Numbered from the stretch's first letter, positions 51,589 to 60,416 are shown. The stretch: DNA of 64,000 nucleotides from REEB52 sp964626905 (GCA_964626905.1 CAZVHA010000007.1:17657-81656); one strand, 5' to 3'. Notes: generated by a model from the sequence alone, not told the origin. Numbers and translations: made by a program.

Positions 51589-52743
51589 TTATTCTACACT
51601 AAACACGTAATAAGCGGGGAAGGCAAAGTGATTATTGGGCCTGGGAGAGGCCAAAAGGGTCACCGACTTTCCAGCAAAAGAGTCGAGATCGATTTTTGTG
51701 CTGTAGAGGTAGGCAACGGGGGTATCATCGGCTCCGCGCAAGATGAAATCGCCCGGCTTATTTCTCACATCATAGGTGTATCTTTCGACAACCCCTGTAA
51801 GAACCGAAGCGTTCGCCTTCTGCTCTGCATAGTAGTCATTGAACGATTTGCCCGTATGAAAAGCGCTCCAGCTCAAATAGAGTGATTCTTCAAGTGTATC
51901 CCAGAAGCCGAGATTTTCCCCTTTTTGGCTCCGACGACTCCACAGCGAGGGATCGACTTTGACGGTATCACTTGCAAAAAGTTCCGAATTTTCCGCTTTA
52001 TGTTTAGCTAAAAGATCCTCTTTGGCCGATGGAGGGAGTTCCGCCTTAGCTTCGAGGTAGGCGATCTTCTTATTGAGATAGGTCTCTTTCAAGAGGGCAA
52101 GACCCTCCTTGGCCTGCATTACCGCATCGGGGAAATCGGCAAACGAGCGCAAAATCTTTTGGAACTGCTCGATTGCGTGCTGTGGCGCCATCTCTTCGTA
52201 TTCTTTTTTGCACTCTTCTTCTGCATGCAAATAGGCGGAAGAGAGGAGCTCGTCCATTTGCTCTTTCCGTTTTTGCATATTGGCTAAAAACTCGGGGCCT
52301 CCCGCTTTAGAGATAAACTCTTTTGCGACGTAAAAGCGGACTCCTTTGGGGGGAGCAATTTCGAGCCATTTGTGATTGATGGAGCAGATCGTCCCTGCTA
52401 CTACATCACCCGCTTGGAGCTGACCGATAATGGGGGCATCGACGTGGGGTTCAAGTCTCACGTTGACCCGATTTGCCTCCACGACATTGTCGAGCACGTA
52501 GCTGCGAAAGATGTAGGCCTTTGTCTCTTTCATCGGCTCAACCGCATAAAAATCTCCCTGCTCGCCGACGACCAAAAGAAGTTCATTTTTATTCATTTGA
52601 CGGATGATTGGGCTCTCTAAATCAGCCTTAGCTCGCACGCGCACTTTGTTGGCGAGCAATTTTCCTGTGAAAGCGGAATAATCTTGCTCTTTTGGCGCAG
52701 CGAAGGCTGTAGCGATGAAAAGAAGAGAGACGAGAAGACGCAT
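51589..52743 (-). CDS. Secreted protein with two bacterial SH3 domains
   Basis: A 384-residue protein. The start at 52743 (MRLLVSLLFIATAFA) follows GGAG and gives a clean signal peptide. Two SH3b domains (about 25-80 and 85-145; NKVRVRAKADLESPII and NRVNVRLEPHVDAPII) usually bind peptidoglycan or peptides. The next 120 residues are helical with Lys/Glu-rich repeats, and the C-terminal 100 look beta-rich. Probably periplasmic. A MITE is inserted 66 bp upstream, between it and the gene before. Confidence 0.75.
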   Translation of the reverse strand: MRLLVSLLFIATAFAAPKEQDYSAFTGKLLANKVRVRAKADLESPIIRQMNKNELLLVVGEQGDFYAVEPMKETKAYIFRSYVLDNVVEANRVNVRLEPHVDAPIIGQLQAGDVVAGTICSINHKWLEIAPPKGVRFYVAKEFISKAGGPEFLANMQKRKEQMDELLSSAYLHAEEECKKEYEEMAPQHAIEQFQKILRSFADFPDAVMQAKEGLALLKETYLNKKIAYLEAKAELPPSAKEDLLAKHKAENSELFASDTVKVDPSLWSRRSQKGENLGFWDTLEESLYLSWSAFHTGKSFNDYYAEQKANASVLTGVVERYTYDVRNKPGDFILRGADDTPVAYLYSTKIDLDSFAGKSVTLLASPRPNNHFAFPAYYVFSVE

Positions 52744-52809
52744 AACACACTCCAAATCTAAAATACGATAGTATTCGTTTGGAAGTTTAACGCCAAGAAA
52801 TTTTCTAAC

Positions 52810-53011
52810 GGCTTTGTTGCATTAGAGGCGGTAAAATAACCACCGAGGACACCGAAAACACCGAGGAGGGGCTTAAATAATTTGAGAAATGACAGGACTT
52901 GGAATACTAAAGGGGGAATGGGTAAGTTAGGCAACGTTAGGACAAACACCTTCCCCTCGGTGTTTTCGGTGTCCTCGGTGGTTATTTTACCGCCCTTTAT
53001 ACAACAAAGTC
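52810..53011. mobile_element. MITE with long inverted repeats and 9-bp target duplication
   Basis: 202-bp element. The arms are GGCTTTGTTGCATTAGAGG and GACTTTGTTGTATAAAGGG outward, both running into GGCGGTAAAATAACCACC and a GAGGACACCGAAAACACCGA tract, about 57 bp each. TTTTCTAAC flanks it on both sides (52801-52809, 53012-53020). The ends and the 9-bp duplication match the IS903 group of IS5-family elements; there is no transposase gene. Confidence 0.8.
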
Positions 53012-53015
53012 TTTT

Positions 53016-53672
53016 CTAACTATTTAAAACTGCGCGGATGTGTTCGCAATTTTTGCTCCCGCAGGTGCATCCAATCGGAGTGCCCAAAAAGACGCTGTAG
53101 TGTTCATTGGCATCGAGCGGATTTATGACAGAATAGAGCTGATCTCCCGTTTGGGCAATTTCCCAATCGCGAAAACGCAAATCTTCTGCAGAGATCTCCT
53201 CTTCCTTCGGCGCCTCTTCGCCCTGAATCGCTCTTGTCATTTGACAATACATGCAGTTGCACTCTTTTTCGGCAGCTGCGCCCAAGGCAATGTCTTCTCC
53301 GCCGAGTGCCCGGATGATCGCCCCAATCTTTTTCAAAATCGACGGCTGCAGTGGAGGAAGATCTGCCTGCTCCGGATTGTGCTGAAAAGGGAGGGGAGCA
53401 AGCGTGCCGCCATCGGAGAGCATCGGAACGTTCAAACTAAAGGGGCTGTCCAAAGGAGAGTGCCCATCCATTTCATTCGAGCGGGCATGCGCCTCAAAAA
53501 TTTCATTGACCATCTCTTGATTCAAAGCCGGGATTTCGATCCGAGTCATGTCTTGAAGACCTACAACCAATGTGAAAAGATTCCCCTCAGAGCGGACGCT
53601 CAACGAGGCGACGTTTTTCCAAGTGGTTGATAAATAAGGGGGTATGCTTAGTATCTTCGAGGTTATTTTCAT
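53016..53672 (-). CDS. Cys-rich protein with SWIM-like zinc motif
   Basis: A 218-residue soluble protein. The start at 53672 is MKITSKILSIPPYL (a longer frame opens at 53684). Near the end CTCGSKNCEHIRAVL fits the CxCx(n)CxH SWIM zinc finger, and CNCMYC in the middle may hold another metal. SWIM fingers bind nucleic acid or protein. It lies two genes from phoH; a hypothetical gene next to phoH is also known in Chlamydia. Its stop codon lies inside the target duplication of the MITE, so the insertion just missed the coding part. Confidence 0.65.
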   Translation of the reverse strand: MKITSKILSIPPYLSTTWKNVASLSVRSEGNLFTLVVGLQDMTRIEIPALNQEMVNEIFEAHARSNEMDGHSPLDSPFSLNVPMLSDGGTLAPLPFQHNPEQADLPPLQPSILKKIGAIIRALGGEDIALGAAAEKECNCMYCQMTRAIQGEEAPKEEEISAEDLRFRDWEIAQTGDQLYSVINPLDANEHYSVFLGTPIGCTCGSKNCEHIRAVLNS

Positions 53673-53918
53673 AGAATTTCCCATCTAGTTAACTCTGATT
53701 TTACCAGAAACGGCTCTTCAAAGTCAATTTGAATTTAGCAGTCGTCGCTTTTGTCTGCTTAATTATTCGCAACAGGCTAGTATTTAAATAGTTATAACAT
53801 CTTCTTGCATTCGTCTGGGGGATTGCCTATAAGGTGGAATTTTGGTGAGAAAAGGGGGGAGGGCAGTTTCAAGCTGAATTGGAGAAAAATAATAACGCAT
53901 ATGAAATAGAGGTGTCTG

Positions 53919-55292
53919 ATGATAGTGGCGAATAAGCCAAATCGAAGCAATGAGAAAAAGACGATAGAGGGGAAAAAAGTGGCTCGAAAAACCTTTGTGA
54001 TCGATACGAATGTTCTGATTCATGATCCGGGAGCGATTCGAAATTTTGAAGAAAACGATGTAGTGATTCCCCTTTCCGTTTTAGAAGAGCTGGACAGTTT
54101 GAAGAGGTATTCGGATGAATCGGGGAAGAATTCGAGGGAAGTGATTCGATATATTGACTCCTTGAAGGCGGAAAAGAGTGGGGATTTGCACACTGGGGTG
54201 GTGATTCCGGAAGGGCCGAAGGTGCGGATCCATTTAGATGCGAAGCCAGAGCGGGTGGAGGGGTTTCCATTGCCGCTTGATCGGAGCAGCAATAAGTTTT
54301 TACTCGTCGCCTATCTTCTCAAATCAAAAGGCGAATCAGTTGTCATTGTTTCGAAGGATTTTGTTACTCGGGTCAAAGCGGAGGCGATGGATCTCGAATC
54401 GGAGGACTATGAGAATCTCAAAAGTTCCTATGAAGGGATGTATAAGGGGATTCGGAAAGTGGACGTGCAGAAGCGAGACATTGATCTTTTTTATAAAGAT
54501 GGGACCGTCCCTTCGCAAGAAGAGCATTTTCGCCCGAATGAGTATGCTCTTTTATCTTCGCAAGAAAATGCATCGGCTGTTTGCAAGTACAATGGGAAGA
54601 TGAAGAAACTAGAGCCACTTTTATCCATTCAAAAGGACATTTGGGGCATTCAGCCGCTCAATATTGAGCAGCGCTGTGCGATCGATCTTTTGATGCGCGA
54701 TGACATTCAGCTTGTGACTTTAATTGGTCCAGCTGGGACGGGGAAGACGCTCCTTGCCCTTGCGTGTGGGATGAAGAAAGTGTTTGATGAAAATCGCTAT
54801 TCGCGGATTTTGATTTCGCGCCCGATTGTTCCATTGGGCAAAGACATTGGGTATTTGCCTGGGACGAAAGAGGAAAAGCTGTATCATTGGATGCAGCCGA
54901 TTTACGACAATCTCGAATTCCTATGCACGACGACAAGTGGTGAGGGAAACGGGCCGGCAACGCTCGAATTCATCATGGAGAGCAAAAAAATCGAGATGGA
55001 GGCGGTGACCTATATTCGAGGGAGATCTCTGCCGAAGATGTATATGATCATCGACGAGGCGCAAAACCTGACGCCGCACGAAGTGAAGACGATCATCTCG
55101 CGCGCTGGCAAGGGGACGAAAGTGATCTTAACTGGCGATGCGACGCAGATCGACAATCCCTATCTCGACAAAGACTCCAATGGTCTTACCTATATCGTCA
55201 ATCGATTTAAGAGCCATAGCATCTATGGCCACATGTTTCTCGAGAGGACGGAGCGCTCTGAGCTCGCCTCTATCGCAGCAGAACTTCTTTGA
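53919..55292 (+). CDS. PIN domain - PhoH ATPase (PhoH2-type)
   Basis: A 457-residue fusion. Residues 15-150 are a PIN nuclease domain (FVIDTNVLIHDPGAI, with Asp and Glu in VLEELDSLK). Residues 240-455 are a PhoH ATPase with LIGPAGTGKTLLALA, MIIDEAQNLTPHEVK and ILTGDATQID. PhoH2 proteins couple ATP-driven unwinding to RNA cutting. GAGGTG precedes the ATG. A strong terminator-like hairpin follows the stop. Confidence 0.9.
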   Translation: MIVANKPNRSNEKKTIEGKKVARKTFVIDTNVLIHDPGAIRNFEENDVVIPLSVLEELDSLKRYSDESGKNSREVIRYIDSLKAEKSGDLHTGVVIPEGPKVRIHLDAKPERVEGFPLPLDRSSNKFLLVAYLLKSKGESVVIVSKDFVTRVKAEAMDLESEDYENLKSSYEGMYKGIRKVDVQKRDIDLFYKDGTVPSQEEHFRPNEYALLSSQENASAVCKYNGKMKKLEPLLSIQKDIWGIQPLNIEQRCAIDLLMRDDIQLVTLIGPAGTGKTLLALACGMKKVFDENRYSRILISRPIVPLGKDIGYLPGTKEEKLYHWMQPIYDNLEFLCTTTSGEGNGPATLEFIMESKKIEMEAVTYIRGRSLPKMYMIIDEAQNLTPHEVKTIISRAGKGTKVILTGDATQIDNPYLDKDSNGLTYIVNRFKSHSIYGHMFLERTERSELASIAAELL

Positions 55293-55302
55293 TCAAAAAG
55301 AA

Positions 55303-55326
55303 GGGCCGGGTTTTGAGACCCGGCCC
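55303..55326. terminator. Terminator shared by phoH and the SWIB gene
   Basis: GGGCCGGG-TTTTGAGA-CCCGGCCC. On the minus strand it is followed by TTCTTTTT, so it best serves the SWIB gene; on the plus strand the T-run is weak. Confidence 0.7.
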
Positions 55327-55357
55327 CTCTGGTTTAAGTGTTCAAAAGACTTAAAAA

Positions 55358-55663
55358 TCAGGCTTTTTTAAGATGTTTTGTAATGGCGCCTGCCATTTTG
55401 AGCATGCTGATTTGGCGATGTCCTAAGACTTCACCCAATTTTTTATCTGGGTTGATCATTCTTCGATTCTTGTTGTCTTGCAATTTTTTGGCTTTGATAT
55501 AGTGCCACAGTTTTTTCACAACTTGCGGGCGGGTGGATTTTTTAGTCCCGACGACTTCTGCGAGAGAAGCTGAAAGGTGATACTCAAGTTGGGTGAGTCC
55601 AGATTTTCTTTTTGTTTTTTTTGCAGGCTTTCTTTTTGCAGCCTTTCTTCTTTTCACTGCCAT
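55358..55663 (-). CDS. SWIB/MDM2-domain protein
   Basis: A 101-residue protein. The first 22 residues are almost all Lys, Arg and Ala (MAVKRRKAAKRKPAKK), histone-like. The rest is a SWIB domain: LAEVVGTKKSTRPQVVKKLW, YIKAKKLQD and DKKLGEVLG. SWIB domains occur in eukaryotic chromatin proteins and, among bacteria, chiefly in Chlamydiae, where they may affect chromatin or the nucleoid. Ends at the shared terminator. Confidence 0.9.
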   Translation of the reverse strand: MAVKRRKAAKRKPAKKTKRKSGLTQLEYHLSASLAEVVGTKKSTRPQVVKKLWHYIKAKKLQDNKNRRMINPDKKLGEVLGHRQISMLKMAGAITKHLKKA

Positions 55664-55812
55664 AATTGATTCCTTTGTGTTGCCGATTGGGAAGACATTC
55701 TTTCCAAATCTCTTATTCCCTGGTGTAATTTCTTTTTCTTATTCATGCAAGAAATTTCTTCAAAAATTTTTTTCACTTGTCTCTAAGCAGAGGTTCAATT
55801 AGAGTGCCTTTC

Positions 55813-56538
55813 ATGGAGAAGAAAGGGGTTTTAGTTGGAACGGATCAAGTGCAAGAATGGCTTTTGCCTTGGTGGTGGGAGCGATTTCAAAAAACAAATG
55901 CGCTTCCGGTTGTGTTTGCCGATTTCGGAATGAGTGAGCTTGCGCTGCAGTGGTGTCAAGAGCGAGGAGAGGTCCTTAAGGTCGACACGCAAGATTTACA
56001 TGTAGCTAAAAAAAATGAAGTTACCCCGTCGATTGCACGTGAATGGGAGACCAGTATCAGCCCTTTTTGGCATCAAAGAGGAGCCTGGTTTAAAAAGCCG
56101 TTCGCGATGCTCCAAAGTCCATTTTTGCAAACGCTTTGGCTCGATCTCGATTGCGAAATTCTCGGACCCTTAGAGCCGCTCTATTCATATATCCATCCTA
56201 TCAGCAAAATGGGCATTGTCCGAGTGCGAGATCCGGAAGAGGTAGCTCCTTGGGCCATTTACAATTCGGGTGTAATCGCGTTTGAAAAGACGCCCCTTCT
56301 TCAAAAGTGGGTACAAAAAGCCCTTTTTGAAAACGATCGTTATCTGAGCGATCAGGATGCTTTATCGGCTCTTCTTTTCGAAGAGCAGCTCGAAGTGGGG
56401 GAAATGCCCCCGATTTACAATTGGCTCATGTGTAAGGGGGTCCCTATTCACGCAGTCATTGTCCACTGGACGGTCCATTGGGGCAAAGAATGGATCCGAA
56501 GATATGGCGGTCTCGACGCATTATTGAGAGAAAGATAA
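55813..56538 (+). CDS. GT8-like glycosyltransferase
   Basis: A 241-residue protein starting MEKKGVLVGTDQ (an in-frame TTG lies at 55777). The acidic motif LWLDLDCEILGPLEPL contains DxD for metal and nucleotide-sugar binding, and WAIYNSGVIAF and DQDALSALL follow in the family 8 order. No anchor. Acceptor unknown. It overlaps the convergent DUF167 gene by 18 bp. Confidence 0.7.
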   Translation: MEKKGVLVGTDQVQEWLLPWWWERFQKTNALPVVFADFGMSELALQWCQERGEVLKVDTQDLHVAKKNEVTPSIAREWETSISPFWHQRGAWFKKPFAMLQSPFLQTLWLDLDCEILGPLEPLYSYIHPISKMGIVRVRDPEEVAPWAIYNSGVIAFEKTPLLQKWVQKALFENDRYLSDQDALSALLFEEQLEVGEMPPIYNWLMCKGVPIHAVIVHWTVHWGKEWIRRYGGLDALLRER

Positions 56539-56784
56539 CGCTTTTTTCGCCTCTTCTAAAGAAAGGCCTTGAATGCTGAGTTTTTTGAGGCGAGCAGTTC
56601 TCCCTCCAATGATCGTGATTTGGGATTTTGCAATTCCAAGGGTTTTGGCCAGAAAACTAATGAGATTTTCGTTCACTTTGCCTTTTTCTGGCACTCCTTG
56701 GATTTTTACCACAAGGCGATTTCCATCCCACCTGAGGATCTCATTTTTGGAGGCACAAGGAGTCACTTTCACTTCGAGGATCAT
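56521..56784 (-). CDS. DUF167/YggU family protein
   Basis: An 87-residue protein, MILEVKVTPCASKNEI onwards, with the family block VPEKGKVNENLISFLAK and the end ITIIGGRTARLKKLSI. The function of the family is unknown. It ends inside the GT8-like gene on the other strand. Confidence 0.88.
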   Translation of the reverse strand: MILEVKVTPCASKNEILRWDGNRLVVKIQGVPEKGKVNENLISFLAKTLGIAKSQITIIGGRTARLKKLSIQGLSLEEAKKALSFSQ

Positions 56785-56891
56785 TGTCAGTACTCATTGA
56801 GCGAGGATACCAATAAGTTCCCTGGAAACGCAATTTTTTTCAAACCGAAAAAATGAGTGTGCAGTGAAAAATCATGCAAATTTTACGCAAT

Positions 56892-57890
56892 TTAACAAGG
56901 TTCTAATTCGATCACTGATAGAGGGGTGGGGGTAGGTAGGAGCCTAGTCAGGTGCAAGTTGGCGAGCTCAGATAAGTTTCTAAATTCACTTTCAGTCCGT
57001 TCGCATCCAGGAAAGAGGGCCATTAGGAAAAAGTCGGCATCCTTACTTAAATGTCGCGACGTATCCTCTGGGACAACGCCTTCGATAATGAGGAGTTTGC
57101 TCTCTCGCCCCATTGCCTTGCGTATAGTTTTAAGGATTTTAACGCAGTCAGTGTCATCCCAATTATGCAATACCCGTTTTAGGAGGTAAGTTTCTATATT
57201 GGCGGGGACTGATTCAAAAAAGTCTCCTGGCTTCGCTTCCCAACGGCTGGCTTCGCAGCTTATCTTGAGATTTTCTTTATTTGAAATTGTGTTTTCAAGA
57301 TCAAATAGAATGCCGTGGATTTCCTGGAAATTCTTCAAAATCTCATTCAGGAACTGCCCTTCTCCTCCTCCTATATCGACGAGAGTTTTTGTTTTTTTAA
57401 TGGGCAATAGAGGCGCGATAAGATTGTCTTCTTCTCGTGTATAGCTCGTCATGTGAGCGTTAAAGCTCTGAGAAGCTTCTCGATCGCCTGCTAAATATTC
57501 GTAGTAACTTTTTCCATAAAGAGCTTGGAAGGCGGATTTTCCGGTAATGATGGCCTTTTGAATAGCTCCAAAGGCGTTCCAGCGAGGTCCTTGATTTACA
57601 AGCAGAGCATGGCGGATGGAGTTTGGGTGCTTATCAGCCAGATAAGCAGATTCTGGGTTCAGAGAGAAGGTCTGATTTTGATTCTGGGTAAAAATCTGAT
57701 GACTTACTAAAAAACGAAGAAGTCTAAAGAGAGATCGGGCATCCACCTGTAACTCTTCGGCCAATTCGGCAATGGATTGTTCCGATTTTTCTGACAAGAT
57801 GTCGGCTATCCCAAGTTCAGCGGCAGCATGAATTGCGCTTGATAGCAGATAGGCATATGCAAGGGTATTGATCCGCTCTTTTGGGGTCAT
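56892..57890 (-). CDS. SAM-dependent O-methyltransferase (methyltransf_2 family)
   Basis: A 332-residue protein of the family that includes hydroxyneurosporene, acetylserotonin and polyketide O-methyltransferases. Residues 1-95 form the winged dimerisation domain (LAYAYLLSSAIHAAAELGI, LFRLLRFLVSHQIF). The SAM site is TLVDIGGGEGQFLNEIL near 170, followed by LLKRVLHNWDD, a hallmark His. It probably methylates a small hydroxylated molecule. No biosynthetic neighbours are visible, so the substrate may come from the host or from elsewhere in the genome. Unusual in a chlamydia and close to an island border. Confidence 0.85.
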   Translation of the reverse strand: MTPKERINTLAYAYLLSSAIHAAAELGIADILSEKSEQSIAELAEELQVDARSLFRLLRFLVSHQIFTQNQNQTFSLNPESAYLADKHPNSIRHALLVNQGPRWNAFGAIQKAIITGKSAFQALYGKSYYEYLAGDREASQSFNAHMTSYTREEDNLIAPLLPIKKTKTLVDIGGGEGQFLNEILKNFQEIHGILFDLENTISNKENLKISCEASRWEAKPGDFFESVPANIETYLLKRVLHNWDDTDCVKILKTIRKAMGRESKLLIIEGVVPEDTSRHLSKDADFFLMALFPGCERTESEFRNLSELANLHLTRLLPTPTPLSVIELEPC

Positions 57891-57953
57891 GGCGTTCGCT
57901 TAACCGGGAAATAGCTAAATGTTAGGTTCTGACGAGATTCTTGAACAGAAAAA

Positions 57954-57975
57954 AGGGCCGGGGATTTCCCGGCGC
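57954..57975 (-). terminator. Terminator hairpin next to tRNA-end-like fragment
   Basis: GCGCCGGGAAATCCCCGGCCC followed by TTTTTT on the minus strand; it would end transcripts of the MccF-like gene. Confidence 0.65.
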
Positions 57976-57982
57976 TGTATTT

Positions 57983-58003
57983 TGGAGGTGGAGGGGATCG
58001 AAC
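57983..58003 (-). other. tRNA/tmRNA 3'-end-like fragment (possible attachment remnant)
   Basis: On the minus strand GTTCGATCCCCTCCACCTCCA reads like a T-loop and acceptor end. The 5' T-stem partner does not pair, so no full tRNA exists here. The terminator hairpin follows within 8 bp, the normal order for a tRNA gene. This is what remains when an element integrates at a tRNA 3' end. See also 63915-63939. Confidence 0.45.
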
Positions 58004-58039
58004 GCGGTTGGATTGACCGCCTTTCAAAGCTGAAAGATT

Positions 58040-59089
58040 TTAGTAGAACTCGATTGTTTTTGTAACGCAGTTAATTTTTACATTGCCGCCACTTGGAATA
58101 ATTATTTGGGGGTCAGTGTGGCCAAAATTCATATTAAATATAACTGGAAGGGCGATGTTATAATCCCTAAGGGCATTTTTTACTGCGTTTTGCTGATTTA
58201 TGATAAAGGTTTCTCTCCCTTCGGGTGGTTGTTTATTGCAAAACTGTGCTTTTGGGTAGGCCATTAAGATTGCCTGAAATTTTCTTAGCAGATCTAATTC
58301 AGCAAGGGCAGCAATAAAACGGTACACAAAGCCTGCAGGGGGCATTTCTTCCGAGGTCTCGATGAAAAGAATAGCATTATTCAGTTGGCCGAGAGTAGGT
58401 AGATAATGCTTTACGGAAAGGTGTAAATCTAGAACTTCAAGGCATCCTCCCCAAAGTCTCCCTTCGATTATGCTATTATGAGCATTATGCCAAACCCAAC
58501 CTGCACTTGCTTGGGTAGGACGTTTCTTGTTTAAATTTTGCGCCTCACCCCAATCTAAATCTGCATCACTATATTCTGGAGCAGCATATACCCCGCCAAT
58601 CGGAGGATCAAAAAGAGCCTTCTTTATCGAATTTATCGTATATTCTTGCATCCCTTCGCCCATGGCAAACTGAGTCATTATTGCTCCGCCATAATAGGAA
58701 ATAATTCCTAGATTCCATAGAAACAGGTGTAGGTTTGTACAGTCGCTATAACCCATGAAAATTTTTGGATTTGCAGAAATTACCTTCTTATCCAAATAGG
58801 GAAGAATTCTAATTTGGTCATTTCCACCTATTGTTGCGATAATGCCCTTGATCGATGGATCAGCAAAAGCCCTATTGATATCTTCCGCACGAGCTTTTGG
58901 ATTTTGAGATAAGTATTCGGGGCTTTTGCGAGCAGTCGGGAATTCGATGGGTTCAAGCTGAAATACTTGTTTCAGGCGCTCTAAACCCTGTTCATACACC
59001 CAAGGAAAGAGAAATGGCATGCCAGAAGAAGGGGAGACAATAGCCACTTTATCGTTAGGGTTTAAGGGTAGAGGTTGTCGAAATGCCAT
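58040..59089 (-). CDS. LD-carboxypeptidase / MccF-like S66 peptidase
   Basis: A 349-residue S66 serine peptidase. The catalytic Ser is in MGYSDCTNLH, the Glu in LFIETSEEMPPAG and the His in MNFGHTDPQIII. The length and the WGGCLEVLD block are closer to MccF (which cleaves microcin C-type aminoacyl-nucleotides) than to short LdcA. It may give immunity to peptide antibiotics or recycle muropeptides. No signal peptide. Starts 2 bp after the Inc-like gene stop, so the two are co-transcribed. Confidence 0.85.
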   Translation of the reverse strand: MAFRQPLPLNPNDKVAIVSPSSGMPFLFPWVYEQGLERLKQVFQLEPIEFPTARKSPEYLSQNPKARAEDINRAFADPSIKGIIATIGGNDQIRILPYLDKKVISANPKIFMGYSDCTNLHLFLWNLGIISYYGGAIMTQFAMGEGMQEYTINSIKKALFDPPIGGVYAAPEYSDADLDWGEAQNLNKKRPTQASAGWVWHNAHNSIIEGRLWGGCLEVLDLHLSVKHYLPTLGQLNNAILFIETSEEMPPAGFVYRFIAALAELDLLRKFQAILMAYPKAQFCNKQPPEGRETFIINQQNAVKNALRDYNIALPVIFNMNFGHTDPQIIIPSGGNVKINCVTKTIEFY

Positions 59090-59090
59090 T

Positions 59091-59498
59091 TTAGGGTTTA
59101 GCGTATTCTTTTATCAGCTCTTGCAATCCTTCTATAATCATATTCAATTCGGGTAACCTACGAATTAAATGAACAGCTTGCAACGTAAAGACGGCAGCAG
59201 CTACGACCCCAAGTAATGGGCTAAGAATTCTCAAGGCGATTAATCCAACTACTGTAGCGACCGATAAGACATTTCCTACGATGTCACAAAGAATGTAAAC
59301 ACGGCCTTTCTCGGCGATTGGGAGATATTCGTTTTTTATTTCAGTTAGTTCTGTTTTTGACTTCTCTGTAAAAACAAAGAGAGCCTCCCTCATGCCGATC
59401 AGCTCGTTTCCGAATTCAAAACGATTGTACCATCCGACGAAAGGGCCGACGATTGGCAGACAAGATGCGCCAGCTCGGATACAAGAAATATTTGCCAT
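59091..59498 (-). CDS. Inc-like protein with bilobed hydrophobic domain
   Basis: A 135-residue protein starting at 59498 (GGTGG 5 bp upstream; a longer frame opens at 59510). After about 60 residues there are two closely spaced transmembrane helices (ILCDIVGNVLSVATVVGLIA and LRILSPLLGVVAAAVFTLQA), the bilobed pattern that defines chlamydial inclusion-membrane (Inc) proteins exported by type III secretion. No sequence family is recognised. It lies between the CCCH zinc-finger gene and the MccF-like gene, all on one strand. Confidence 0.6.
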   Translation of the reverse strand: MANISCIRAGASCLPIVGPFVGWYNRFEFGNELIGMREALFVFTEKSKTELTEIKNEYLPIAEKGRVYILCDIVGNVLSVATVVGLIALRILSPLLGVVAAAVFTLQAVHLIRRLPELNMIIEGLQELIKEYAKP

Positions 59499-59578
59499 AA
59501 AAACCACCATCCTTTTTTTGCCCTCCCACTATATGGATTGTTTGTATTTAAGACATGTAAAAAGTTTCGGTCGATTTT

Positions 59579-60328
59579 CTAATCCGCGAAGTAAGGTATT
59601 TCCTCAGTTTGGGGTGGGGGCAATTCGGTCTGATAATATTCCAAAGAGGGGCTATCGGATCTCTCTTGAACACGCATATCTTCTTCGGAGTGACGATATT
59701 GGTGATCAGGACACAGGGGAATCGGTTTTATGGTTATAGAATTGTTAAAAAACGGATCAGCTTGATCGTCTGGACATTCGTGCATTTGGGGTGGGGCCGA
59801 TTGAGATCGCTTTACAGACGGCGTTTGAGCTTCAGAGCTTAAAAGAGCTCGTTCCCCAGAACTGCTCCCGTCAGTTAGACCCTCTTCTGTCAAACACTCC
59901 AAACGGGTCCCCATGTCCTGATCTCCTCTTGAGTATATGGTCCAATTTAATCCATTAAAAAAGGGCTCTCCCAAATGCGAGTTGTCACAACACCCCAAAT
60001 TTAAATCTGGGCATTGATATCCATTCTGGCAAATAGCCGTTTTAAATTGAGAGTTGCCTGTTCCAGATTTCCCACCTAATAGTTGGTTGCAAGCAATCCA
60101 CATACAATAATCATGGGCCCAGCAACACTTTTTTTTTGTACAGTAGTTGAAGCAAAGTTTCGTTTTATAACGGGGAGGAATCGAATTTAAATCCGATAAG
60201 AGAGTGTTTTTCAAACGATTGATTTTTGCAGATACTACACGGGGAATGTTAAAGAATTCTCGTTGTGTATCGTATGGAGCTCTAGTTTCAAGTTTATTAA
60301 GTGTATTTAGTATTGATAGTGACGACAT
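59579..60328 (-). CDS. Protein with tandem TTP-like CCCH zinc fingers (candidate effector)
   Basis: A 249-residue soluble protein. Two Cys/His clusters with the lead-in typical of tristetraprolin-type fingers are seen: finger 1 at 53-72 (RYKTKLC...C...CCWAH; Cys59, 63, 68/69, His72) and finger 2 at 95-118 (FKTAIC...C...CCDNSH; Cys100, 106, 113/114, His118), followed by LGEP. Spacing differs a little from the C-x8-C-x5-C-x3-H consensus. The last 100 residues are disordered and rich in Ser, Pro and Glu. Such fingers bind AU-rich mRNA in eukaryotes, so host mRNA is a possible target. Zinc sites of another kind cannot be excluded. Confidence 0.55.
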   Translation of the reverse strand: MSSLSILNTLNKLETRAPYDTQREFFNIPRVVSAKINRLKNTLLSDLNSIPPRYKTKLCFNYCTKKKCCWAHDYCMWIACNQLLGGKSGTGNSQFKTAICQNGYQCPDLNLGCCDNSHLGEPFFNGLNWTIYSRGDQDMGTRLECLTEEGLTDGSSSGERALLSSEAQTPSVKRSQSAPPQMHECPDDQADPFFNNSITIKPIPLCPDHQYRHSEEDMRVQERSDSPSLEYYQTELPPPQTEEIPYFAD

Positions 60329-60416
60329 GTTTCCTCTTTTTTAGCGACGGTTATACAACGTTATTTTATTAAAAACAAGACGAAAATATACCTAAGGAGG
60401 GTATCCAATAATAAAT

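Noticed and set aside
52758..52949. 63-codon frame inside the MITE
   Set aside because: It lies mostly in inverted-repeat sequence and has no start signal.
57983..58003. Complete tRNA or tmRNA gene
   Set aside because: The T-stem 5' strand does not pair and no anticodon or D arm can be found upstream.
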